Assembly (NCBI GenBank): GCA_019693395.1
Contig: JAAMXP010004839.1
Location: forward strand, 1 to 18,878
DNA: 18,878 bases
Direction: 5' to 3'
Source of the DNA: Ettlia oleoabundans
Taxonomy: Eukaryota > Chlorophyta > Chlorophyceae > Chlamydomonadales
Shown: one piece after another, positions 1 through 10,000 of the stretch
How the letters are laid out: every line of letters begins with the position of its first letter
Numbering within the stretch: the first letter of the stretch is position 1
Made by a program: the position numbers and the translations under genes
The notes under the pieces: model-generated
Told to the model about the DNA's origin: nothing
Seen by the model: only the letters and a program-made list of their open reading frames with translations
Databases searched by the model: none

Positions 1-258
1 GGGGGGCGGGGGCGGGACGGTATGAGCCAAATCCAATGCCACTATGATGCGTGCACAGGGATGTGTGCACCCGGCTTGTGCACTTTGTTTTGTTGCGAGT
101 ATGCGTAGGCAACAGCGGCACTTTGAACGGCACTGGTGGTGAAAAGCGGGGGCAAGGCCGCTGGACTTATTGGCTGCAGTGCGTGCAGTGTGAACGAGCA
201 GCTGCGTAGAAGTGCCTGCAGTCAGCTTGTGGCTGGCTGCAATGTCATGCTGTTTGTT
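1..258. other. Left edge, no supported gene (possible 3' end of YbaK gene)
   Basis: This stretch opens with a G-rich run and holds no coding frame I can support. It lies downstream of the TAG at 261-259 that would end the minus-strand YbaK frame. Two possible donors, GCCAAG before GTGGGT and CCAG before GTTTAG, sit just upstream of that TAG, and possible acceptors ending in TGCAG occur on the minus strand here. The deacylase gene could therefore splice onward and leave the window. No TGTAA-type polyadenylation signal was seen on the minus strand in this part. Confidence 0.4.
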
Positions 259-1900
259 CTACCTACCACAGGCCCGTCCACCCACCTTGGCGGCTTCTGC
301 AGTGCTGCTTATGGTGGCCTCACCGCCCTGGCCTTCCCCTGGCAGGCCGCCACCTAAACCTGGCTGGCTTGGGCTGAGGGGCACCAGGTTCAGAAACATG
401 AGGAGGCGTGCAAGCTTGCGGCGCTGAGCCACCACACCCTCAAGTGTGACCTCCACCTGCCCCGCCTGCCACGGCTGCGGCACGGCAGCCGCGGGTGCAA
501 GTGCTGTGGCTGGCCGGCCCTCTACCACACCGTCGGGCGAGCCTTGCGTGCCACTGCTGCCGTCAGCACTGCTTGTGCCTGCAAAAGTGTGTCTCCTGCT
601 GCCGCTGCCACTCTCGCTGCTGCTGCTGCTGGTGCTGCCGCTAGCAGAGTCACTATGGTTGCTGCTTGGCGCAGGCCTGCTGATGTCTGCCACAGTGGCG
701 CTGGCAGCCCGCAGCAGTTCTGGCACAGATATAAGAACCTCAGCTGACTCACTGCCCCCTCCAGCGTAGCAGCTCTCAAATGCCGTCACGGAGCTATCCA
801 CGATGACCGGCAGGGGACTGCGGTGGCCAAAGGGTGGGACGTTGCCCACTGTATAGCCACACAGCTGGACTAGGCTGGCAGCGGGCGCCAGCCGGACGCG
901 GTTGCGACCTGCGTGCAGCAGCGCCGCCAACCGTCGCTCGTCCACTCTCGCCGCCAGGGGCAGGACGAGCACCTGTAGCATTATGGTGAAGATGCAAGTG
1001 GCAGTGGTCGCACAGTGCCTCGACCGCAAGGACAGAGGCAACGGGCACTTGTGCTTGCAGCAAGATCAGGCATGTGTTCAGCGTGCACCGCCCCACAGCA
1101 AGCCTCGATTTCACACCCGCATAACAAGGATACCCTTGGTTAGAGGAGGTAGTTATGCCAGGCACATTCAAATTGCGCTGCATGAACACAACTTCCGGTC
1201 ATCGTGTCTTTCCGGAAAGAGATGGGGAAAAGAATAAAAAACAATTAAGGAGGAGAAAGCAGGTGGTTTATATTATGAGGCCTTCGGTGCCTATAAGAAA
1301 ACTTTTTATTATTTGTTGAACTTCAAGCAGAAAAGAAATTTGAATAAGGATTTTAAAAAGGCATAAAGATTATCGATGGGGCTATTAAATCTCGACTAAT
1401 ATTCATAAGACTAAAAGTACTGTTTGTTGTTGTCTCGAGTGCGACATCAGTAAGAAATCTACGTGTGACGTCCTTACCAGGGGCTGGGTTTCCACCAGGA
1501 ATACAAGGGACTTGACCTCACAGCAGCCTGAGGGCGGAGGGGCACCATTCAGGGGAGGCACCACCTCTGCACCAATCCCATTCTGCTGCAGGAAGCGCTG
1601 CAGATCTGCAGTACATAGCGGAGCCTCCACCCCTGGCTGTGCTGCTCCCTCTGTGTCGGTTGATGCCCCACCAGCAGTGCCATTGTTTCCAGCAGCTGTT
1701 GCAGCTGCCGTCTGCGCTATGCTTGCATCTGTGGCAGCCGTAACTGTTGCCCGGGATGCAGCAGCCAGCCTCAGTGTAGTGGGGGCGCTGTTGGCTCCAA
1801 CTGGCGGCAGCGGTGGCCCGGCTGGGGCGGTGGCAGCGGCGGCGATGGCGGCAGTGCTCGTGCTCGCTAGTCCTGGTCCTCCCGCTGCTGTTTCTCGGCC
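259..1900 (-). CDS. YbaK/EbsC/ProX-type aminoacyl-tRNA deacylase domain protein (5' end unresolved)
   Basis: The family hydrolyses mischarged aminoacyl-tRNA in trans (Cys-tRNA(Pro), Ala-tRNA(Pro) and related). The fold is split over two exons. The upstream exon, ending at 1478, encodes DLQRFLQQNGIGAEVV and then VKSLVFL, whose lysine is the conserved YbaK lysine. The downstream exon starts at 972 and gives VLVLPLAARVDERRLAAL, GYTVGNVPPFGH (the glycine/proline loop), LPVIVDSS and YAGGGS, all family hallmarks. The donor CCCCTG/GTAAGG and acceptor GCTACAG/GTG keep phase 0 over a 505-base intron. After the fold comes a Ser-rich linker and then VEVTLEGVVAQRRKLARLL, which looks like the first strands of an OB-like nucleic-acid-binding domain; that reading is tentative. 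The frame stops at 261-259 unless it is spliced onward. No in-frame ATG exists in the upstream exon, so a further 5' exon is needed; one candidate starts at the ATG near 2300 (MELDKMYPNTQ) and joins in frame through a donor near 2190 and an acceptor near 1956. The organelle or cytosol location cannot be told. Confidence 0.82.
1195..1440. other. AT-rich island inside the YbaK intron
   Basis: Positions 1201-1440 are about 33% G+C (79 of 240 counted), against roughly 60% around them. The segment has runs of A and T, no long open frame, and a small GC-rich knot (AGGCCTTCGGTGCCT, near 1277-1291) that can pair AGGC with GCCT. It lies wholly within the longest intron I found here (973-1477). The composition resembles algal organelle DNA, so a nuclear insertion of chloroplast or mitochondrial DNA is possible, as is a decayed mobile element. 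No terminal repeats or target duplication were recognised. Confidence 0.6.
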
Positions 1901-2452
1901 TGATGCACGGGCTTGCGCTCGACAAGAATGTCGTTGCTGTCGAACACGCCTGTTGTCGACCGCTCTGCACGTGTGCAAGAGGAGTGGTCAGTGGTGGAGG
2001 CCCATCGCCGTCTTTTGGGTAATCGTTAATCTCTCTTGTCATTAGATTCACCTATCCATGCCCAAAGCCGCCCCGCTTCGCACTGCGGCTCGAGCGACCA
2101 CCGCCCCGCCCGCACCAGGCATCAGGCAGGGTGCCATACCCTCCTAACAGCGCAGTAGGTTGGACAGATGCACACCAGTTACCCCCTTCACCACCTGGGC
2201 GACTGCAGGCAAAGGCGACGCCGCCCCCTCGTCACCGCGTGCCGCTGCGCCCGCTGTGTGTTTGGATACATTTTGTCAAGTTCCATCGTTGAACATAATG
2301 ACGTAGATTGCAGTGGACGGAGCCATGAAATGCGTAACTGTTCGCCACGCTTTGTGAAATGGTTTGAACAAACACAGAAAACTTTCTGACGGGTGATGGT
2401 ACACAGCCGCACAGTTGTGCAGTTAAATAACTACTGCTACCTTAGCTGCTGC
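1901..2452. other. Gap between BRCA2 stop and the YbaK gene
   Basis: This is the BRCA2 3' flank and the presumed 5' region of the YbaK gene. On the minus strand near 1950-1875 a second frame reads VFDSNDILVERKPVHQAEK with third codon positions rich in G and C, as in real genes here, then hits TAG near 1873. This frame is shifted by one base from the YbaK frame. A short candidate first exon (MELDKMYPNTQ) lies near 2300-2190. I found no TGTAA motif on the minus strand within 300 bases after the BRCA2 stop. Confidence 0.35.
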
Positions 2453-4000
2453 CTATCTGGCACCATGCATCACAGCAGCAATGCGCTGCTGCAGGTGCGC
2501 CACAAGTGCTGCGTTGCCTACCGCCCAGGCTGCCACCTCCGCCGCTGTGTTCCCTGCTGAAATGCCGCCGCTGCCGGCACCACCTGCCGTTGTGCGTCCA
2601 CGGCTGGCGGCAAGCGCTGAGGCCGGCTTGTGGCGGTGCAGGGCGCACGATTCGTTGCCGCTGGCCTTCCACAGCTGCGCCTCATTGTCTGTCCCATCCA
2701 GCCACACATCCCTGCAGCACAGGCAAGCAAGGCAGCATCACCGTATGCCTGCAGCTTGAGGGCCAATCGTAATTGGCAGTGCGAATAAGGGGGGCTCTCA
2801 GCCTGCCTGGCCATGCCGGAAACAGCCCCGGCAATGCGAGGTCGCCACCAGGAAGCTGTGTATAGCAACATCGTCGTGGTGGGCAGGGTAATGCACAGGG
2901 CACATCGCGATAAACGCAGCAAGCAAGCGTTGCCAACCCAGGCAATCTGGTTGACTATGCATCGATGAATATCTACTGATCTGTATGTATCAGCTCTGCT
3001 GCCAACAGTTAGGCACAGGGGGTGTTTGTACCTGACTGTGAAGATGCTGCCGGCATCTCCCGCAGGGTCCAGCCAATCCACCTCCCCAGGTCTGGCCACT
3101 AGCTGCAACGCCAGCAGCCAGGGTTGTGCCTGTGGCTGCTGCTGCTGTGCATGCTGTGGTAAACACTGCTGCTGTTGCACCACATGCTGCTGCTGCACGT
3201 GGTGTGGCGGACTCTGTTCCTGCGCCTCAGCAGCAGAACAGAGTCCCTGCACCTGCTGCTGTGGCGATCTTTCTGGCTGATGCGCCTGCTGTATCTCTGC
3301 AACAGTTTGAGCCAACGGCCCTGCCACCTGCTGCCCTGCCTCAGATGCAAGCACCGCGGCGACCGCATTGCGAACCAGCGCTGCCGCCGCTGCTGCAACC
3401 TCCTCACCATCAACACCACTATCAAGACCAGCAATAGCGGCCTTTGCTTTTGCTTCCTTGCTGCCAGTCAAGGCAGTCTCCTGCCTCTCAACATGTACTT
3501 CCGTGTGTGCCCCGACAGGCTTGCTGCGCCCAGCTGTTGGTGCTACAGCAGCCAGCGGCACAGCAGGATACTTCTCCCGCTGCTTCTGCTGCTGCTGATG
3601 CTGCAGGTTGTGGTCAGCAAAGAAGAGCCACTGGAAGGTGTTGCCCCGCCGGTCTGCAGTCAGGGAGAGGAACAGGCACTTGAGCCTTCTGTTGATACCT
3701 GCGGGTGAAATGGCATCAGCTGTTGAGCAACTTCAACGGGAGATAGGCAGACCTGTGTTGGGGCATGGGTCAGGCAGGAAGGAATGAAGGGCAGGCACCC
3801 GGGCAAAATCTGCAGTATGCCCCCACCTGTGCCTGGCGGGCTGGCACCCAGCAGCAGGCCGGTGTAGTCAAAGGAGGTGCCGGGAGACGCGGCTTGTAGC
3901 TGCGCCAGGCCAAGTTGCAGGCGAGGCTGCAGCAGGGAGGGGCCAAGAGATGCAGGCGGGCGGGCAGGCAGGTAGGGCATGATGGACCACTGCAGAGTCA
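2453..4000 (-). other. BRCA2 OB3 domain (exons 18-20) with a Gln/Ala-rich insertion
   Basis: Exon 18 ends with SFDYTGLLLG, matching the first OB3 strand of plant BRCA2 (SEFDIAAYVV as I recall it). Exon 19 continues CLFLSLTADRRGNTFQWLFF, then leaves the fold for about 170 residues rich in Ala and Gln (about 3070-3590), and returns at PWLLALQLVARPGEVDWL and AGSIFTV. Exon 20 gives DVWLDGTDNEAQLW and a closing helix, AAWAVGNAALVAHLQQRIAA, matching the last OB3 helix of plant BRCA2. The protein ends at TAG 2455-2453 shortly after it, so there is no long tail like the human C-terminal RAD51-binding segment. Confidence 0.82.
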
Positions 4001-7000
4001 GGTACCTAGAATGCAAGCGCTGCAGGTTGATTTTCTACAGGCTGTCACGGCCATTCCACCTCTCCAACTTTTGCACGGTGTTAGCAATGTGTTAACATAA
4101 ATGTGTTAGCAGTTTTATGGCAGCCTCCTGACCTGAGGCTGGCACAGCAGCTGCTGGGGCAGCGGCGCCGCACGGGCCGCAAACTGGATGAAGCGTGTGA
4201 GCTTGCAGCTCTTCAGCTCAAGGCAGCCGGGACCCCTGCATTAAGGAACCATGAAGAGTGGTAAGCACACTCGCAATTGTAGTGCAACTCAGGTTGAAGT
4301 CAGGAATAGCCATGGCGATTCCTGCGGGACTTTTCGCCTATACAAGCACCTCACTGGCCGGTATGTAGCTGCCGAACCACAGCACCAAAATCATAGAGGC
4401 CCAGCCAGTGGAGTCCACGCTGTGCAGCAGCCCAGCAGGTTGGAATAGTGAGCGAGCTGGCTGGCTACACAGGTGGGTATGTAACACCACCGTGACACAC
4501 CTCTTCTTAAAGGGCTGGCCGACCAGGTGGGAGACCCGGTAGACACCTCCCTCCTCCACACGCTCAGACAGCTCTTCTGCAGATCCCCAGTGGCTGCAAG
4601 GGCCAAGAGCAAGCTTCAATGTTACATTAAAACGGACCAAAAGAATTGCACAGCTACAGACTCACAGTGCCTGCGACACAACAGTGAAGCCAGTCCCTGC
4701 AATGGCCCAGGCCCGCAGGCCCAGGTAACCAATGAGCGGGCAGCAACCCAGCATGCCGCTTGTGAGACTTTGGGAGGTGGCTCCCCAGGCTAGTCAACCA
4801 CTGCGCCCCCCAGTCTTTTTCGATGCAAGACTTGAGCCGGAGAGGAGCCGGGGACAAGAACGCATGTCACAGTCTTTGGAGAACGTGCAGCACGCTAGCA
4901 TAGCAACTCACGTGACTGTGGCGACAGCAGGGCGCCACGCCTGCCTGCCTCCCGGTCCGCGGTCGGCCACAGACGCATGCACCACCTCTCCCACCTGTGG
5001 CACAAGCTAGGAGCATGTGGGTTGAGGCATTTCTGTAGTCTTGCAGGTGATTGGAGCGGAGCAGGACCCAGACAGTATTTCAGCAGGCGCAGCATTTCAG
5101 GCACTGAGCTTGTACAGCAAAGCCAGCAGAATCACCGGTGCGAACCAGGTCCAGAGCAGGCATAGCAGGCGCAGCAACACAGCAGGCCCAACATCATAGA
5201 AGGCACAACATGCAGGCCCCACCTGCAGCACGAGCAGGTCCTGGCCTCGTTCCGGCAGGCTGCCCAACTGCATGCGCCGCTCCCGCATCAGCTCCTGCTG
5301 CTGACCCTGCAGTACGCCTTGGCGCTTCTCCATGTACCTGCATGCACCCAAGCGGGCAGCCATTTAGGTGATGACGAGCGAAAAAAAACCGTTTAGCTTC
5401 TGTATGCTGATGCCGCTTGCCACCGGTAGCAATCAAACACAGAGGAGACGTGCCCAGCACACTCACTGCTGCAGTGCCCGCTGGTCTTCCTGGTTCAGCT
5501 TGTTGAGTGTGGCCTCCTCGTTGGCGCCGCCGCTGCCAACCCCTGCCTGCTCCACAACCATGGTTGCGTACACACGATCCACTGCATGGTTTGGGGGGGC
5601 CCAGCGCCAGAGGGGAAAAGATGTCGGTGGTCAGTCCAAGCGGCTTGGTGGCGTGCTTCATGGGGTAATCAGCATATGCTGACAAAGGCAACGGTGTCAG
5701 CGGCAGCATTTGGCCAGCAGCAGGCAATAAAATAATACCTATGCAACACAAGTCCCACTTACTGTGTGTCATGCCTCCAGGCTTGCCGCGCTGCAGCCAC
5801 TTCTGGCACTGCTGCAGCTCCCGTCGCTGCACCTCGGCCATTATCTCGGCGCCCAACCGCTCCTCCGCCCCCTCTGCAAACCAGGAAGTGATGTAGACCC
5901 CAGAGAAGTGTTTCTGCGGGTGGGTGTCAGGCTGTTTCACGCCTGACAAATCAGCAAGTACCACAGCTCAGTAGTAGCAGCAGATCACCCTTGTATGTGA
6001 TTCCATTGCATGCCCAAAGCCTTGCATGTTTGCAACCCCTGGCAGATGCCCAGCTCCCCAGATATAATGCTGGCGGACAGCCAACCTCTCACCATGGTTG
6101 CGTAGCAGGGCAGCATGCTGGCGCGGCGTCTGCACCACGCAGCGCCCGTCGGGGAAGAAGCTGCAGATAAGACGCGGGTAGATCCTGCAAATGTATGGGG
6201 CAGTAGAGCAGTGCAGCCCACGAATCAACACGTTATGCATGCCATCTTACATGTAAGATCAAGTGCAGCCATGCAAAGCATCATTAATATCAACGTGAGA
6301 TTGCAGCAGGGACTTCGACCAGGGTTGCTAAAGTTTGGGCTTGCGTCTTTGACACAACAATGTGCACGCGATGGCCATCCACTTTACATCAAAATAGGCA
6401 CAACGGCCCCTGTCCCTCGCTCGCCTGTGCACCATCAGCAAGGTTTGAGGCAGGATGCCCCCACCATCCTGGAACTGGCTCAGCGGCACAAACACGCTGC
6501 GGTGACGCAGGCGGCCCAGCTTGGTGCAGGCAGGCATGCGGTGCGCTGTGTTGGCGCTGATGCGAAGGATCGCTGCAAGCATGCAAGTAAACAGCCAAGC
6601 ACAGACGCATATTTTATAGGTCGATGGGAGGGAAGCAGTGCCTTGCTTCTCCACCGTTGATGTGAGAAGGTAAAGCTGAGGGTTCTTGGGTCCTGACCCA
6701 TCCTTTGTGCCCCAGATGATTATGTTATATCAGAGCCGTTAAAGGCAACGGTGAGGAAAGCCACAGAAGCGGCGGTTTGCGAATCCGCAGCTGCAGCAGC
6801 AGCACACCAGTGGCAGCTGCCTCCAGCGGTTCCCCAGGTCCTGGAGCGACCAACTCTGCGCCGCAAATCCGCAGCTTGGTGCCTGCACGGCAAACCACAG
6901 AAGACGGCAAGATGCATTGCACACGGTCTTTTGCAAGCGGATGCACGGCCACTGCATCATTGCAACCGAAGAATGGAGAAAAGGTACTTTTTGCAGGGAA

Positions 7001-10000
7001 TGTAGCAAGATTGTATGTCAGGCAGGGTGCTGCCAATGCCACTGTCGACCCACCCTGGCCGATGCGGCCCCGCCGCGCCAGCTGCGTCAGCCGCTCGTCG
7101 CAGGATGCTCGGATCCAGTACCACCCGTCGGTGAGCTCCAGCTGCAGGGCAGCTTCCGAAGGTACGGGTGAGCCAGTGTATTGGACAAGAGGGCTGATCA
7201 ACAGGCAGGGCCCAGACGGGCAAGTAAGCAGGCAGGGGTTTTGTCCGCATGGGTCCTGCAATCCAACCGCTCCAGCGCAGCGAATTCTCACCGTCACGCC
7301 GGGTGCAACCTCGCTGCTGCCAGTGCGGCTGCCGCTGCCGGGCCCTGCGCGCTTGTCCCGCTGCTGCTGCTGCTGCTGCTGCATGCCATTGTCGCTTTCA
7401 GCGCTGCCGGCAGGAGGTGGGAGGTGCACTGAGGCCACCATGAGCACCATGGCGGCTGAGGGCACCTCGTCTTGATGCAGAACAGCCTTCAGCAGCGGGC
7501 GGCAGCCCCGGTTGAACTCACGCTCAAACCTACAAAAAGGGCGCAGAGGAGCGGCGGCAGGAAGAATGCAACACCATGAAATGCTACAGTAGTGCACCAG
7601 CCGCCGAACAAAACCCTACAACCAACTTTGCAGGTGGAATGGCAGCCAAACACAAGGTGAATGCCACTCACCTGAGCTTGAGCTCATCCAGCACCACAGC
7701 CGCTGTCAGCAGGGTGGGCATGGTGCTGCTGCCACTGCCGCTGCCGCTACCTGCGCCAGTGCTACCGCTACCGAGGCCACTGCTGCTGTTGATACCCGCG
7801 ATTGATAGAGCGAACTGCACGCGTGCCAGCTTCCACACCAACCAGCGGTAGTGGTTCTGCACCCAGGCTGCAGTGGCATAGGCAGGGTTTGCACCCGCCT
7901 CCAGTAGACGCTGCTGTATATCCTGCCAACCCAGCAGTGCCGGCACTGCAGTGCCAGCCTCGACTGACTGCAGCGGCCCTTGCTGGGTTCCATCATTGGT
8001 ATTGCTAGGCGGACCAGCCGTGCCTGTTGTCACCCCCATCCGTACTGCGGGAACACAGGGAGGCACTACTCCTGTTGCTGTGTCTGCTGTGGTGGAATGG
8101 CTGATGCGGCTGCCCAAGATGGCTGACAGCGGCACGTCCGGGACCTTATAGTCAACACACGTGGTGCTGTCCAATGGCAGGGCTTGCTGCTGCTGTTGCT
8201 GCTGCCCTTGCTGCTGCGCTTCCAGTGTTCCGTCCAGCTCCATGATTTGCCCGCCAGCTGCTCTCAGCTCCGCCGCTGCAGGAGTGGCATGGCATTCATG
8301 TGTGGCTGTGCCCGTTTCTGCTGTCCCTGCTGCTGCAGCTGCAGCAGCCAGCAGGCGCTTAAGCAGGGAGCCGTGCAGGTCATGTAGCTGTACCGCAGGA
8401 TGTGCTGATGTGGCAGCGGCCTGCTGGCCTGCGGCAGCGCTGCCGCCACCAAGCCTGCTGGCTGCTGCGTTTCCGGGGGCTTTGAACTTGCGCCCGGATG
8501 CCGCCACAGGCGTCACAAATGCGCGACGCTTGCCCTTGGCCTTCAGCTGCCCGGTGGTGGCGGCTGCCGGCGCAAACCTGCAGCAGCCACTTGGGGATAG
8601 TTCACAGGTATGGAAGGTAAGAGCACTAGGCAGGTGTCCAACCTGCTGCTTGCATGACTGGGCTGCCAACACAACCCCAGGGTTTCTGCCAATAAACGAC
8701 CGCCATAACCAATACAAGCCTAGGCAACCTGACTGCCTCATGCGCTGTGTCAGCGGAGGGAGAAGACCAGGCTAGAATAAACCAAGCGCTGCTGGATGCT
8801 TTGTAAGGGGGCACGTACCTGCGCAGACCAGCAGCCTTGCCCAAAAGCGGAGCAGAGGCAGGGGTGGCAGCAGCGGTAGTGGGAGTAGCAGCGCCTGCTC
8901 GCAGGCTGGCGGCAGGTGTTTGCCCGCCATCACCACCGCCACCCTGGGCAGGCCTCACGTGCATGGGAGAATATGCAGGCCCCACTGAGGGGCGGGACTT
9001 TAGCAGCTGCTTGCGCAGCAGCGGAGTTGAGTCCCCACCACCTGCCATATCCCCACCACCTGCGGCTGCTGCTGTCTGCTGCTGCTGTTGTGGGTGCCCC
9101 TCATTCCCGATCTCATTCTCTTCTCCCCTGCCGCTGCCATACAGCTGGTGCGCTGCCTGCAGGCTGGCAGCAGACACGTTAACTGCGCCGCCATAGCCGG
9201 TGGTAAAGCCAGCCATCGCCACCTGTGCTGGCTGGGGCTCTGCAGGTTGTTGCTGCTGCTCTGCAGGCGGCTGATCCTTACCAGCTTGCTGCTGCTGCTG
9301 GACATCCTTCCTCTGCCCGGCAGCTGGCTGCTTCTCGCTTTCTTGCTGCTCATCCTCGCCACCACTGCCATACAGCTGCTGCGCTGCCTCTAGGCTAGCA
9401 GCCGACACATTCACAGCATTGCCGCGTCCGGTGGTAAAGCCAGCCATAGGCGCCTGTGCTGGCTGCTGCTGCACCGCCTGGCGCTGCACCACTGCCGGTT
9501 CTGGGCTTGCTTGCTGCCGCTCTTGCTTGTTGCTGCCGCTGCCGTATAGCTGCTGCGCTGCCTGTAGGCTGGCAGCGGACACGTTCACTGCGCCGCCTCG
9601 GCCAGTGGTGAAGCCAAGCATGGGCACCTGTATTGGCTGCCCCTGCGCCTCCTGCTCCTGCCTCTGCTCAGCTGGCTGCTCCTGCAGTGAGCGCTGCAGC
9701 TTCTCCTGGGCTGCCTGACGCACATCTTTTTCCTGTAAATGCTCCTCGCTGCCCTTTGCAGTGCCATGAGAACCACCATCGCCATACAACTGCTGTGCAG
9801 CTTTGAGGCACGCTGCATCAACAGTAACAGCTTTGCCGCGGCCTGTGGTGAAGCCTACCATTTGCACATGCTGGCCTGGGGGCACCTCAAATGCGGGTTG
9901 TGACTGCTGCTGCTGCTGCTGCAGGGCCGACTGCTCGGACAAAGGAAGCGGCAAGGGCTGCTGCTGGGCCAAAGCTGGCAAATCGCATGGCACTGCTGGA

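Noticed and set aside
6115..6660. 181-codon plus-strand open frame
   Set aside because: It lies opposite BRCA2 exons 10 and 11, whose protein matches OB1 and OB2 residue by residue; no family or gene-like start.
7142..7291. Reading BRCA2 straight through without an intron before OB1
   Set aside because: The frame is open but the inserted residues match nothing, while the GT-AG splice brings LELTDGWYW into register with known OB1.
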